Of a stretch of 64,000 nucleotides of DNA, positions 23,491-35,869 are shown piece by piece. Both the position numbers and the translations under genes were made by a program. The stretch covers positions 6,006,740-6,070,739 of the forward strand of contig JARUPZ010000003.1 of assembly GCA_031213475.1 (NCBI GenBank). The letters run 5' to 3'. The notes beneath the pieces were generated by a model that was not told the origin of the DNA, did no database searches, and saw nothing but the letters and a program-made list of their open reading frames with translations. Positions within the stretch are counted from its first letter, which is position 1. Each line of letters begins with the position of its first letter. This stretch comes from Nereocystis luetkeana. Its lineage: Eukaryota > Sar > Phaeophyceae > Laminariales > Laminariaceae.

Positions 23491-23733
23491 GCGTTCCCCG
23501 ATAGAGGTTCACCCTACATTCGTCGAGGCTCCTCACGTATGGAGCTCCACACCTCACCCGCGAACCGACTTCAGAAGAAAGGAAAATTGCATCACGATGA
23601 GTAATCCCATGACCCAGTATACAAAAACCATCCTTTTTCGAAACAAGATTGGCATTCCGACGATCTTGCGTTAAGCGACCCCATCATTCAGCACACCGAT
23701 TGGCGGAACCGTGCTACCTCTATCGTAGAACGC
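23491..23733 (-). mobile_element. ~240 bp MITE (family 3), inverted copy in unit B
   Basis: The ends are GCGTTCCCCGATAGAGGT and its complement ACCTCTATCGTAGAACGC. The internal words GGAATGCCAATCTTGTTTCG, CATGGGATTACTCATCG and GGAGCTCC (on the minus strand) match copies at 24293, 33561 and 41054. The flanks TCATCAGAG and TCATTAGTG look like an imperfect 9 bp target duplication, which would suit a Mutator-like element. Units C and D have the uninterrupted site. Confidence 0.75.
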
Positions 23734-24292
23734 GTCATTAGTGGGGTGCCTGCTGCGAAACCTCGTATGTTCGTGGTCTTCCCGCGATAGTTACAACTCG
23801 TTGACACCCTCTGCCCGTGCCGTCAGCTTCATACTGGCAGGTACATGCGTTGTTGATGGGTTGGTTGCCGGATATTTAGGTGTACTCCGACGGGAAATAC
23901 ATGCGCAGTTTTACCACCGCAGGACACGAGCCTTACCTTCAGGTGCACTGAACTTATATCCTGTATCGTGCGTAGCAGCGTGCGAAACGCAAACCCCTCG
24001 TGTCCATACACGGTTCAGCGACCGAACTATTAATAGTCACCGTCGTACGATTCCCTTGTCAAACGTATGTCATACGGATGCCAGTAACAGCTGGCTGCGT
24101 CAGTTGTTTCGCTTGCAAGATGCTGCTGCCGCGACCTTGCCGCCCTTTTGCGTGTTGCCTGCTTGCTCGGCAGTTTTTGGTTGTTTCGTGCTGTCGATGG
24201 CCACCTTCTTCAATCGCAGGCACCAATGTTCCATTTGAACCCATTCGATACCTCCACGGGATGGCTTTCATCGTCAAGAGCGACGTTCCTAC
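23734..24292 (+). other. Downstream block of unit B, between two inverted MITEs
   Basis: Homologous to A 14860-15300, C 38990-39480 and D 49150-49680, with shared words such as GTTGATGG, ACACGGTTCAGCG, AGCTGGCTGCGTCAGTTG and CATCGTCAAGAGCG. No gene is supported. Confidence 0.45.
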
Positions 24293-24534
24293 GCGTTCTA
24301 CGACAGATATAGCACGAATCGGCTCGAACGATTTCTGAAAATCGGGGTTCCTTAACCCAAAATCGTCGGAATGCCAATCTTGTCTCGCAAAATGACGTAA
24401 TTGTATATTTGGGCCATGGGATTATCCATCGGGACGCAACTTTTTTTTTACGGAAGTCGGTTTTCGGGTAATCTATGGAGTTCCTCAAGTTCGGAGCCTC
24501 AGAAGAATGATAGCTCACTTATACCGTGGAATAC
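24293..24534 (+). mobile_element. ~240 bp MITE (family 3), forward copy in unit B
   Basis: It begins GCGTTCTACGACAGATAT and ends TTATACCGTGGAATAC, a diverged inverted end. The internal words AATCGTCGGAATGCCAATCT and TTGGGCCATGGGATTATC are shared with the other copies. Unit D (49670-49720) and unit C (39487-39530) read through this site without it. Confidence 0.7.
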
Positions 24535-26300
24535 CTCTTCCCCCTCCATGCTGACGCTCGGAGCAAGCGATCGATCCTTGTTTTGTCGCCGGCGTGACTG
24601 AATCCAAATTGTTTTATTTTTGTTCCCCCACGCCCCCTCTGTTGCACACCCGACAAGTGAAATCCATGGTGGGGTAAACAAGCCTTCAATATCGGTTGAG
24701 GCCCTCGAGCCGGGGGCAACTACACCACATCTTCTTTATTAGCTGCATCTAATCCTTGCCACGTGAAAGCTGAGACAGGGGTTGGTTATTTGGCCTTTTA
24801 GTTCGAACGAAGGGAAGGGTTAGCCGTCTGGTTGTGATCGAGTGCTACATCGCAGGTGACTCGTACGACAGAAACGACGGGCTGTTTCACGTTGAGGTCG
24901 TCGGTCGAACTCGATACGTCGGAACCGTACCTATTATTGTCTTATTATAAAGATATATATATCAATAAATAAATGGAGTATTTGGTCTCTACAAGTCATG
25001 GCGTACTACCTAGTAGATCCCTGGCCGATGCACGAAGTATGTATTATACGGGTTTCGCTTCTCAGAAGAGGGGTGCATCGGTATGACCGTGCACGGTGAA
25101 TCCATGGCGGGAGTTCCGTCAGCCGGCAGAGACTTGCCAACCCTTTCCTCATGTCGCAAAAAGGCTAGCTTAGAGTTGCGACAGGTTGGAATCACTCGCC
25201 CGGTTGTTTTTGTTTTCATATTGATGGGTGGAACTGTGAAGCAGGCAGGCCAATAGGCGTTTCATTGGGTTTTTTTGGCCTGGCCCTCATATGCGTACAG
25301 AGGTTAGGGCATTATCCTTCGAAACTGAATATCGGACTGTGTGATTGGCCTACGAGAGTGCGACGGGAGCGCGAAAGCTTTGGGACACCTATATTCGCCT
25401 GGAGTAGTGTAGATTATCGAGCAAATACGTTGCCGGTATACTTAACCTACGATTTTGGATTGATTATATATATATTATCGTGCTCGGTATCTAGAGTTGC
25501 TTTAAAGGACACATGGCTGAGCACTGTCGGCAGTGTCGCCAGCGAGCGCCAGTGGGGTAAGGGCTTTCCGCTTGCCCGGGAGGTGGCCTCTCAGAAATTG
25601 CGGTCGTGTAGTCACAGACACAAGTTCACTACTCCTTGCACTATATATAGACGAAGCGTTTGTGCGGGCACAACGTATCCGTTCTTTCTTGCAGATCTCG
25701 TAACACAGGCGATTTGAGCGTCTACTTCGAATTGTCAATATGGTAACCAGGTATGTGTCCACACCTGCAAAAACACCTACGCTGAGTCCCTGCATTTGCT
25801 GTCGTTTGTCGCAGTTTTGTCTACGTTTAACTTGGTGTGTCAGCGGCATGTCGACAAGACACTAGGTTCCATTCGCCCGACACACGCCTACCATGACCCA
25901 CCCTTCAAGTACTAGGTATTTTGGCCGGCGGTGGCAACCGTATAAAACAAAATCGTTTCCCTTTCTTGTGTCACACAACGAAAGGCACATGTTGTTTCTC
26001 TTCCTGACTGGATTATGTGTTTCGCCGACATATATATGCGGATGCAGAAATTGATATCGGATTCATGATTCTATGTCCAGGTTTCTCCCGAGGACAACCT
26101 CAACGCGGGGGCTTCGCCTGTCTTCTCCTAACGCCCAAATTTTCTAAACCTCGAGGCAAACCTAGGTTCGAATAAAATGTGAGTATGTACGAATATACAA
26201 CAACCAAGAAAGCACTTCCCTTGAGGGGGATTCGTCCTCATTTAGAATCCCGAGACACGAGTAACTCAGTATAGCGTGTAGGCATGATAGGCGATTGGAC
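24535..26300 (+). other. Downstream block of unit B, continued
   Basis: It contains the family anchors CAAGTGAAATCCATGGTGG (24654), GCACGAAGTATGTATTATACGG (from ~25029), GAGCAAATACGTTGCCGGTAT (25419) and CGCCAGCGAGCGCCAG (~25536), in the same order as units A, C and D. No gene is supported. Confidence 0.5.
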
Positions 26301-27129
26301 TCTCTTCTGTTAAGGCCGTTTTTATCGTTTTCGGCACACTAACGTTTTGGAAAGTCTTGCCAAACATTTGTTTTAACCTTATACAGAGGCTGGATTTTAT
26401 GGGAACCCGAAACAGTTAATCTGTACAGGATTTCCCGTCGTCGTGTAGAAGCCCCGGGGTAGTGCCGTCAGTAGATATTATCATTTTCCGATCACTGCCC
26501 AAACATCAACAGCCGTCCTTTCGACACATAACACCTGCTGCCACCGCCGATCCCTCGCCTCACGGGGCGCGAGATGGCTTCACCCAGTTCGTCTGAGGTA
26601 AAACGGCAATGTATGGGTCAGGCTCTCATGTCTCGAGCCAGAACTCCGGCCACAAAGCATCAACGACCCTCAAACTCGGTATCGAGAACTCTCAGAGCGG
26701 AGGATCGTATGCCCTCGACGGCTTCAGTTCACCTCGCGCCTTGCGAAGCGAGGGATCATCGGCGGTGGTAGGTGCTGTGCGTTGAAAGCGTAGCCATTTT
26801 TCTGTTGTACCATATCAAACTAACACTAACATATCCCATTGGCTGTGTGGGTTTCAACGTCACAAAGAGGAAACTAACATACCCCATTGTTCTGCGGATT
26901 CAGCTCGCAGAACAGTCACGCTAACGAACACTTGACATTCCAGCAAAGAAACGTCCTCAGGTTTAAACCAAACTCCGCATAGCAGATATTCGTTATCCTC
27001 TGTCGAGGGATAAGTGGCCCGGGGATGAGTGGAAGCGTAACTAGTAGACCCCAGCGGTCGACAGGTATTCCGATTAATAGAAAACAATTCCTTCCCGGGA
27101 GAGATCAGACGAATAATTCCAGACGCGTT
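26301..27129. other. No gene recognised
   Basis: 26975-27070 shares words with D 51830-51920 (CCTCTGTCGA, TAAGTGG, GAGTAGAC-like, CCAG.GGT). Otherwise nothing. Confidence 0.35.
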
Positions 27130-27239
27130 TGAAACACGCCATGACTCCGCCGTTCAAAGCGCAGACAAGGCAGTCTAAGACTGAAAACGAAAATCTTCTA
27201 CATCCTCCCGGCGCGATATTGCATGGGGTCTAGCACTTC

Positions 27240-27625
27240 AAGGCCTACACATTCCACAAGAATATCGGTTTCAGGATGGGATGGGAGCAATAGCCTGGAG
27301 TATATGGCCGGCAGGATATGCTCCCTCGTCTGTCGCATCCAGAACTTCTGCACCGAGCTGGCGGTATCGATGGAGCACAATCTGGGGTAACGGAAGCCCT
27401 TCTCGTGTTTGGATACCGACATTGCCGAGGACGAGTACGTCGAGGTAGCACTCGGAAGTTATACAATCGACGAAAATGGAGTCCCACTTTGGCGACTGAT
27501 GAAGAGCAAATACGGCATCTTCCTCTAAAGCCCGACCAACTGATGGGACCCCATCGACATATACCTGGTGGATATCGGTTCCACTGCTTCAAACCGAACA
27601 AATGCGCCGAAATCTGCTCTCAGGG
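27240..27625 (+). pseudogene. Decayed protein-like remnant, partner of 53603-53962
   Basis: Conceptual translation (GWDGSNSLEY, AGRICSLVCRIQNF, ELAVSMEHNLG, then DIAEDEYVEVALGSYTI, VPLWRLMKSK, DIGSTAS) follows the open frame at 53603-53962 residue for residue, at perhaps 40% identity. Similarity is kept in protein more than in bases, so the ancestor was probably coding. This copy has in-frame stops. The family is not recognised. Confidence 0.4.
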
Positions 27626-27663
27626 TGACTCCGTCACTCGAAGCCATTGTGATGATCTTGCAG

Positions 27664-27719
27664 TTTTGTCGAATATGTTCTACGCGTCGGTATTTTTGTC
27701 GAATATGTTCTACGCGTCG
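27664..27719 (+). repeat. Direct repeat, 30 bp period, two copies
   Basis: TTTTGTCGAATATGTTCTAC plus ACGCGTCG occurs at 27664 and 27694, identical over 26 bases. Confidence 0.9.
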
Positions 27720-27989
27720 TACTTGTTGGTCTCGGGCTTTTCAGTTGGGTCAAGTATGCTCATCGCAAGGTACCGGGTTGGACGTATATATATCTCCTTC
27801 GTTTTGTGATGAGCCGAGCTTCTGGAGTGAACAGCCGCTGGGCAATATGATGCGTTTTCGAGTGTATTTGATAGAGGACTATGATTAGCACTTAGCAATG
27901 CTGATAGGGATTCCCGAGCAAACCGTCATGTTTCCGGTGGGACGCTGAGCTCTCAATACTAAGGCACCACGTCTTCCGTGGCATAGCTT

Positions 27990-30076
27990 AGTTAGTGGAA
28001 ACTGATAAACTGTTTCCGAAATAGATACCGGAGACTTGTCGCTTCGAACTCTGGATGGACGTTACACTTGGCCACGAGAAATGGACGATAATGTCCATCA
28101 GACAGGAATAGCAACAACAAATTCTCGTACGGGAGCGTTAGGGTATGGCAAGCTTCAATCCACCGTACACACAGGTTTGAGTTAAACTCGAGTGGTCGCT
28201 GGATCAGAAAAATTAAACGTTGATCGAGGAAGAGTGGCATAATTTCCAGAAAATCGCGGGCAGGTACATTTGAAGGCGACTCGAGCTAGTACACAGTGTA
28301 CGCCGTCAAACAACTAGCAATGATTTAGGCCGAACCGCCCTAAGAATACGAGGTTGTGACCGAGCGCCTTGTTAGCGGCCTGGCCAAGGAGACGAACATC
28401 GGCGACACACAAAGGCAAGGGGTTTTGAAGATATCCGTGTTGTCGGCTAAACACTGGCGCAAAAAATGTCGACCAATGCAAATCATGTTCTCGAACTTTC
28501 TTCTTCTGTTCGAAGGGCCCGATGAGGTTTGAGGGGGGGCGACAGCTGCTGACAACGCAGTATACCATATATATGTTGGATGCAGCGCTCGTGGTGTCGG
28601 CACTAGTGATGTGGCTGGTAGCTTTCTTCAGGGGCATGAAAAAGGGGCTGGGATTCATCGCGTACTTGGACCACGTACTCTACCATTGTTCATCAAAAAG
28701 GCCTCGGGTCTACGGGTTGTCGGATATTGGGTGCTCATATCGGGGACCAAGCACGTGGCCTCGAGATACTTTCTCGTGCAGGAACTGATCATCAGGAGCA
28801 CATCAGTTATTAGTTATGTGACGGCAGATGGTTGGACATTCTGACATTCGTACACTAAGGTGCATCCCAGAACACACGCACCACTACGTTCTCGGTTAAA
28901 CTGATCAGCCCAAAATCGAATTTAGAATGAGGTCTCGGTTTGCCAACAGGCATGGAAGGCAATGCGTTCGTGGCGTTATTTCGTCGATAGGTTCGCGCTC
29001 ATGGATGCGATATTTGGTGTGTTTGCGAGCTGCAATTAGGGCGGTGCATTTGCCCCAAGCAATACTGTGTTGAGTGGAACACGCCCCTGAGATGAAAGCG
29101 CCTTGTCGAAAAGTAAGAACATAATGTGTCTAGGGTTGGCCTGTGTTGCTTTTCCTGAGTGGTTTTGTATATATATGTTGGCATTCGTTGCACTTGACAC
29201 GTTCAAGCGTGAAGTAGGACATACGATTGGAACGACCTTGCCATTGAGCTTGAGGTTTTTCATCATCGTATCGGATACACCTTTGGCAAGGCACGCCGAC
29301 GCGTTTCGTAGTCGCTCAAGATATTTGGCGCTTCTTCATTGCGACGTGTATCAAGGGACACGAGACCATTTGCTCTCTTCTTAGGCAATAATAGTAAGTA
29401 CAACGAACGTGATGAGAAACCATTTCTTGCGATTCTAGCCCCTCTTACTTTTTACGCTTGGTCGTAGTGTGCGTGCTCGGAGGTCTTGGGTACATGTTGT
29501 TTGCGGTTCAAGACCATTTCACCGGATTACGAGCGGGGAGATATTCAGCAGAACAGGAGAGTAGCACGCCCAACGCCAACAGGTTATCATCAACCCTGAA
29601 CATTGTTTGGGGTTTGTGAAATATCTGAGGTTTCGGCAATATCGTGCCGACCTCTGGTGAAGCTCGGCTATATACACCTGGAGCGTGGTTTTAGTTAAAC
29701 CTAAGTAAATACACATACTGGTAGGCGAACGGGGGCTGGAGCGACGTACACGTATGACGTACTCACGACCTCCTGTAACCTGACGCCCATGTACGCCCTG
29801 ATCGCCCGCGCCTCTTTCTTCTGGTGCAGCGTAGCTTCGCTCTTTGACACACTCCTGGGTAGGTGTGGGTGGCAGGAGAACCGAGAAACTGGTCAGACAG
29901 AAGACGCTGATGAACGCGTTGGAGACAACGAACGGTGAAGGTGTGTGCGGCGCTACGAGGCCAATCTGTTCGGGTGCGGTGAGTACTTCACTACTATAAA
30001 CTTGTTTCAATTTCTCCAGACTCCCGGTCACGTCCGACAAGTATACTGGTACTCCACTACGAAAAACATGCTTCAT
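27990..30076 (-). other. Minus-strand protein-like block, unit B copy
   Basis: Minus-strand translations align with unit D 54290-56330 and, in the later part, with unit C 42180-43020. Shared words include EACHTL, LSDG, FLV..CN.HPE (28060-28150 versus 54400-54520), KLNGK and NVS.AT (29150-29250) and ECVKERSY-like (29820-29850). Frames break in every copy and no known domain shows. It may be remains of a minus-strand gene or old repeat carried along with the duplication. Confidence 0.35.
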
Positions 30077-30650
30077 ATATCAAGTCTCCCAGTCACGTCC
30101 GACCAGTACACTGCGTGAACAGGAGCTCAAGACCCACAAGGCACGACCGAACAAACAGTCTCGCTCGCCAACATTTTTGCCTAGACACTACCAACAGGAA
30201 TGCACCGTGTGAAAATTGTTTGATGACAACGATGAGTTGCGATATATATTGGTGCTTGAGGTTGACGCCCACAATGTTGTGTCATACTGAATAAAGGGAG
30301 CATGTTTATCAATTTCCGTCGACAACGACAAAAAAACCCGAAAGAATACGGAAAAAAATTGTTCGGCTGGAAGCTTTTCACCTCGAGTTTTTTTTTCCCA
30401 TTCAAATGTGCAGCCGCAGTCTCGATTGAATGTTCTACGTCTACACTACTGGTGTTTACTGGAGTACCTGGAAATAAATGCTATGTTGCGCTGCAGACAC
30501 CAGTGCGGTTGTACCACCCTCTCCCGAAGGGATGGCTCCACACGCAAGCAAACCATCCGGCGGTAGCATGCGTGAACCCTGACGGAACTTGAGAGGGGAA
30601 ACATGGGGGAAACCAACAGCCTATTTCTGTACAACAATAACAACTACTAA
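30077..30650 (+). other. Distal block of unit B
   Basis: The words CAATTTCCGTCGACAACGAC and AAATGCTATGTTGCGCTGC match C 43240-43500 and, partly, D 56575-56800. No gene. Confidence 0.35.
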
Positions 30651-30655
30651 TATTT

Positions 30656-30754
30656 CGGGGGGACCTAGTTAACAGGACCTATGGTATACATAAAAACCTA
30701 TATATTTAACCATTTTTACAAACAATATTTGGTCCTGTTAACTATGGCCCCCCA
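30656..30754. mobile_element. TA-flanked 99 bp MITE (family 1), copy 4
   Basis: The left end is CGGGGGGACCTAGTTAAC. The right end TTAACTATGGCCCCCC is followed by ATA. It is again 99 bp and sits at the border between units B and C. Confidence 0.8.
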
Positions 30755-30939
30755 TAATATTAATCCTGTGTGATTGGAAAATACGATGAAATCCGGTTTC
30801 GGAGTTGCGATCTCAGCCATATCATACCTCTGGACGCTCACTCTATATATGCTCTCTATATGCTCGAAGGTAGGTGGCTGACAACTGCTTGGGGGTCTAT
30901 ATATCTCGGAACCCAAAGGGAAAACATACGCACAATATC

Positions 30940-31290
30940 GGCATATTTATAGTGGGGGGTGCTTCTTCGTCACCCCTCCCCCCCCACCCCCTGACGGCTT
31001 GCAGAACGTTTGATTGCGGACGGCGACAACAGGCGACTTATGAAGGCAATAACCGGGGCAGCTTAAAGTCACTGGACGCTTTAGATACCCCGGATAGGAG
31101 CACAAATAGAACACGTTTAGCCGGAATAAAAATCTAAAAATCCACGCCCGCCCGCAGGGGTATTCGAAACAACACCAGAAACGACACGCCTTTTTGTACT
31201 AAAGTCAAGTGAGAAAAGCTCTAAACCCATCTCACTCATAATATATACATACCTGGTACGTCGTATCGTAAGGCACGGTCTCCACGCCGT
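30940..31290 (+). other. Upstream block of unit C, first part
   Basis: Aligns with D 44640-44970: GATA.YCCGGATAGGA, CGCCCGC.GGGGTATTCGA, AAGTCAAGTGA, ACCTGGTACGTCGTATCGTAA. No gene. Confidence 0.45.
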
Positions 31291-32560
31291 TTCGATATTG
31301 TTGTTGTTGTTGTTCTCACATTAACTCTCTGACGAAGGAGTCCGTGGTCACACAAAGGTGCTGGAGCCCTAGGAAGATCCGAAAAACAAAAAAAAACGAA
31401 AATTCGGCTGCCTCAAAATACACGAGACGGAGAAAGCGCACACAAGATAAAACCAATGTGCAAAACTGAACTAACATGGCCGCGGGTATATCCTCTCAAC
31501 TATAATATAGAAGAGTACCCCCGTTCCGACCACTAACCAACTCGTGGCTGCTGACTACAGCGGATGCTGTCTGCAGTGCTGCCTGCACCGTACGAAACGC
31601 ACGGTAGTCGTGAAAACGAAAGAGGAACACACCTGCCTTCTATCTGGAGTGCTGTCAGAGTGAAGACTCGCGGATATGCAGTGAAAAAAGGAGCAATCGA
31701 ACCTTACTACCACATGAATATCAACGATCGCCATCTCTTCCTGGACTGTCTGACACAAAAAGGTGCAGCACAGTTATGGAAACCACGTCCCTGATAATTG
31801 CGTAGGTTATTCCCCATGAAGGGTATACAACTCGTTAAACTACGAAGACCAGTGACGAGTACCGGTAGATACTATTCTGCCTCGTGAAAAACAATACCAG
31901 GAAAAAACAAACTATGACTGCTTCTCTCGTGATGATAGTGTGCGCGCAAATCATGGGTCTCCATGCACCGTCTTCCTGCCGCTCTTCATGGCCGCATCAT
32001 CGCCTTGGCCCAATCCACCCGCTCCTTTGCGCGTGCACTCGGTGCCATTCCCTTCCAGTCGTTTCCCTTTCTCCGTCATCCTGAAAAACAAAATGCTCCT
32101 CGCACTTGCGGTTCTGATCTGGGAAATAAAAATTCTCGCGCAGGGGGAGGTCAATCCGTCTCTTCCCCGCACGTCGACGCTCAGTCTCCCTCCTCCCTCG
32201 TCGTCGAATCCAGCCTCCTACCGGCGCAATAGACTGTGCCGTAGTGTGGCCTGTGGTGGCGCCTGCCTCCGCGCACGGACCCCCCGATTGAGCATTGCTG
32301 CTCTGCCGCAGCTGCCTAAAAAGACGCGCGAATCGTAGGTCTCCGTGCCTGACGCACCACGTACGACCCAACTCTACTGCCGCCTGAGCCTCGCGGCCAC
32401 AGGCAGCAGCAAGAAGGTATCACTCCTTGAGGGTGAGTCCGGCCTTACACCCGCCAGAAAGACCTACCCCACTCGCTATTAGCCTGATAGGGCATGCCTC
32501 GCAGCATTCCTTGCCGAGGCAGCGAGGGGAACGGAGGTATATATTAGTGTCGCACTTCAG
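31291..32560 (+). other. Probable ~1.25 kb insertion in the upstream block of unit C
   Basis: In unit D the matching words at 44960 and 45030 are almost adjacent, but in C they are separated by this stretch. It starts with a (TTG)n run followed by CTCACATTAACTC, a word also seen in the dispersed repeat at 36992 and 44501. It contains a C-rich part (31960-32440) with overlapping frames of 89-132 codons on both strands, none of which shows a family motif. The family is not recognised. Confidence 0.35.
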
Positions 32561-33560
32561 TTTTCCGAGTGATCTGAACGCGGTGGCCACGTATTAATTT
32601 AATACCACTAAAACCAGCATCCAAATATTCAGAGTGACACTGTCTGTCGCCCACATCGAATATTCAATGCTCAACATTGAATCAAGTGCACCTTCCCGCT
32701 TTTGCTACTTTCCCTACGTTTGTTTTAGGTTTGTGACGCCACACCGTCTATCTGAGAGCGGAGGTTGTGGGTAGTTCTGCACGAGTATGTAAACAAAGTT
32801 TTGTTTCCCAATATTATCCTTGTTCGGAACTCATTTTTCTAGCATGTATACCTGGTAAGCAATAGAGAGTGGTGTTCTCATCTGCGCGTGTGTCTTTTTT
32901 GACAATTTACCAGGTGCGTGAACATGCACGTGATATACCTGGTACCTGGTATATGTTGTATTCTATCACACCGCTGCTGCAGGTAGGTATATAACCCCCT
33001 TAATAAATGCTGTGAGAGACCTCGACCGAAACCACCCCTGATATATTTCAATTACCCTCCTAATCGAATACCCCGAAATGCTTGGTCTTCCAACTCTCAA
33101 AGTTTGGAGAAATGTGACCCTTGTCCTACTACTGTAGTGAAACAGTTATCGATAGCTGGAAACACTTAGAACGAAACACGCTTATCGAACAGTTTCAATA
33201 TTTCCTCGTATGGTTGTTGCCTCTGGTCACGTTTTGATTGTTCGAACATTGATCAAATTTTGGAGCTGATTCCTGAAATCAAAGGCGATCAATTCTTGGC
33301 CCTTGGATCATTCAGGAAGAATGATGCCTCTCTCGATATTTGAGGTGCTTATGCTTTCCCATAATGCGGCGATATTCAATATAATCACAATCTTGATTGT
33401 CGATTCTCTTTGATGACTTTGTTTCTGCATTGTTAAGATAGGGCGTCATCTGAGTAGCTGGGAGAAAGTGAAATCGAAAAAAACGCACACGCACACATCT
33501 ATCTGCAATCGTTCGATTCCAACCTCCGTCCAGGAAAGGAGAATATATACAAATTAAACA
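32561..33560 (+). other. Upstream block of unit C, second part
   Basis: Aligns in patches with D 45020-46160: ACCACTAAAACCAGCATC, GTAAACAAAGTTTTGTTT, CCTTGTTCG, ACAGCTGGAAACA-like, GGTCACGTTTTG, GGCGATATTCAATATAATCAC. No gene is supported. Confidence 0.4.
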
Positions 33561-33797
33561 CTTTCTACAATAATTATAAATAGAGGTAGCACATTAAACT
33601 TCCCTCAAAAATGTTTCTGAATGAAGGAGCGAGTCAACGATACTCACTCGTCGGAATGCCAGTATTGTTTCCAAGAACAATGTTCATCGCGATTCAATTC
33701 GATTTTCGCTGGTGTCAGCTTTCGGTGAGGTATGGAGCTCCTTAAGTGAGTAACGCCCCAGAAAAATCAATGTATAAACCTCGATATCGTAGAACGC
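33561..33797 (+). mobile_element. ~240 bp MITE (family 3), diverged copy
   Basis: The right end CCTCGATATCGTAGAACGC and internal TCGTCGGAATGCCAGTATTG and GTATGGAGCTCCTTAAGTG match the family. The left end (TTCTACAATAATTATAAATA then GAGGTAGCAC) is interrupted by an A+T insertion. Confidence 0.6.
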
Positions 33798-35569
33798 CCC
33801 ACGATCTCAATTTCGAAAAACGTGATCGATTGGAATAGGCCATCCGACCTCGATCTCTAGCACTGAACTAAGCACCCTATAGGTAGAGATATATATGCGT
33901 CCGCTGCACTTTAGGACTAATAATTCGATAGTCGAATCTCTCAACCAGTTGACGTAAGACGCATAACAACATATATCATGGGCTTCATCATACATACGAA
34001 ATGCATGATCTAGGATACCGGAAGCTCAATTCTGCTGCCTCTGGCACGAAAAAAAAAAAAGTTTGTAATTTATTTGTCATCATGGCGAAAATTCCCGCTC
34101 ATCGTGCTCGTTGTGTTTGCTTCATACGTTTGTTCGTTCCGAACCTGTTTTTGTCTCAAATGAAACCGGTCAACTTGTTTCAGGCGTTTTTCCAAACATG
34201 GATACCAACGGCCTTCTTTACTACTGAAAACGATGGGTACTCTTTTTATATGGATTGGCTTTCCCGGGGATTTTAGCTCACCCCGGTGCAAAGATGATTT
34301 CCACGAACCAGCTAATATTAGTCACGTTTTTTTTTCACTGCTGCAACAAGCTATAAAACACATGTATCTACTGTATGTAGCAACAGTAGCCGACTCCTGC
34401 CTATCACAACGTAGCTGGCGATATGTAGACGTGCAGCCAACCGTTCTACCAATAATAGGGAAAGGGGGGTGGAAAATAGTTTTAGTCGAAAGGAGCACGT
34501 TCGCTCAGATCCTTCGGTGTCCAAGTGACCCAGGACTCTTAGCCATCCCTGTTTCTGCCTTTTGGCTAAAACATGTGGCGCATGTTTCATTCGCTATTAT
34601 ATTGCTGGCGCTCGAAGAAATAATAGGCAAACTAGATCGCGCTGTAGGAGTAAAATGTTTTGTCGTGGTTTCTATAGCTCCTGCCTTAAGTCTCAAATCG
34701 TTTGATATTACGCCGAATGTGGGATGCCTGCCGTTGCCGTTCGCCTTTTTTTTGTCCTCAGCAACATAGCGGAACATGTCTGCGCGCCCTCGGCAAATAA
34801 CGTATGTACAATCGACTCCATTCAAGACAGAACAAACAGTTTGTGTGCACCCTCGGCAATGTACGTGCGAACAATCGACCTCAGGACAGGACAACCAGTT
34901 AGGTTTGTAGTTACTGTAGTAGCTGGATGCACTAGTTAGTTAGGGAGATAAAAAAATATGGTACCAAGTACGTACGTACGTACCTGATATTCGTTATGTG
35001 ACGGTTATTGGCCGACAACTCATGTCACGTAATAGACCACCGCCCGGGTCATCGACACATAAAGCACATAATAAGTCATCGATCCCTTTTCTCTTCGAAT
35101 GGTAGGATACCTTCGAGTACACGATACAAAAATTAAAACGCCACGCCCTCTTTTTGCTAGGGCCAGAATGATAAATACACCAGAATGGTGAGGTCTCTGG
35201 GCGGCTTGAAAGCAAACGACATCGATTTCAGAAAATGGTTTCGTTTGCCCAATTTCAATACACCCCTCCCCCATACTAGAACCCCGGAAAAACGGGGCGT
35301 GTCAGGGGTGCACGTGAAGAAACATATTGACATCTCTCTACTCGCTGGTAGCCATTTGTGAAACCCAGAGAGACGGGGCGTATGCTACCTCGTACAACAA
35401 AGTGAACCACGTGAGCAAAACAAAGTGCGTCACTCTGGCCAGAAATCTCAACATTTCTATTATGGTTTCATTGAAATATAAACTTGGGAAGGAGACTGCT
35501 CGTAAGCACTACTAGTAGGTCGTTGTTTCTATATACGCCCCTGGTAAGTGTCCCATAGGATTCACGTCT
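33798..35569. other. No gene recognised
   Basis: A 178-codon frame (34233-34769, +) and a 129-codon frame on the other strand (34505-34894) overlap. Neither shows a motif I know, so neither is called. A GTAC microsatellite lies near 34970. Confidence 0.35.
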
Positions 35570-35869
35570 GTTCGGGATACCCCTGAGATTCCTCCGTTGA
35601 AACACTATTCCAACATGTTTGTCATTTTGATAGCCCGAAACGAAACCGAATCCCAGACCTCTTGATGATGGGGTGTCTCCAGAAAGTTAACCATGAAATT
35701 GTGCAGATTCGATCACAATACAGCAGTTAGCTCGACTGCAGCAAGATAATGAATGCCACCTTAGTTAGCTTCTCCTCACCTCGCCACTCTTCTCCCTCGT
35801 GCCTACACTTCCCGAACCACCACCCGAGCCACCCCAAACTGCCCACACACTTCTCAAGGCTCTGAAGCA
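35570..35869 (+). promoter_or_regulatory. Conserved 5' flank of gene C
   Basis: The counterpart of 10965-11259 and 46620-46898: GGGATACCCCTGAGAT, ATTTTGATAGCCCGAAAC, CCAGACCTCTTGA, then CACCTCGCCACTCTTCTCCC and a pyrimidine-rich leader up to the ATG. No TATA box. Confidence 0.5.

Noticed and set aside
31940-32371. 132- and 124-codon overlapping frames in a C-rich stretch
   Set aside because: Long frames on both strands are expected in C-rich sequence. No motif or homologue is visible.
34233-34769. 178-codon plus-strand frame with hydrophobic stretches
   Set aside because: Frames are open on the opposite strand too, no family motif is visible and it has no counterpart in unit D.
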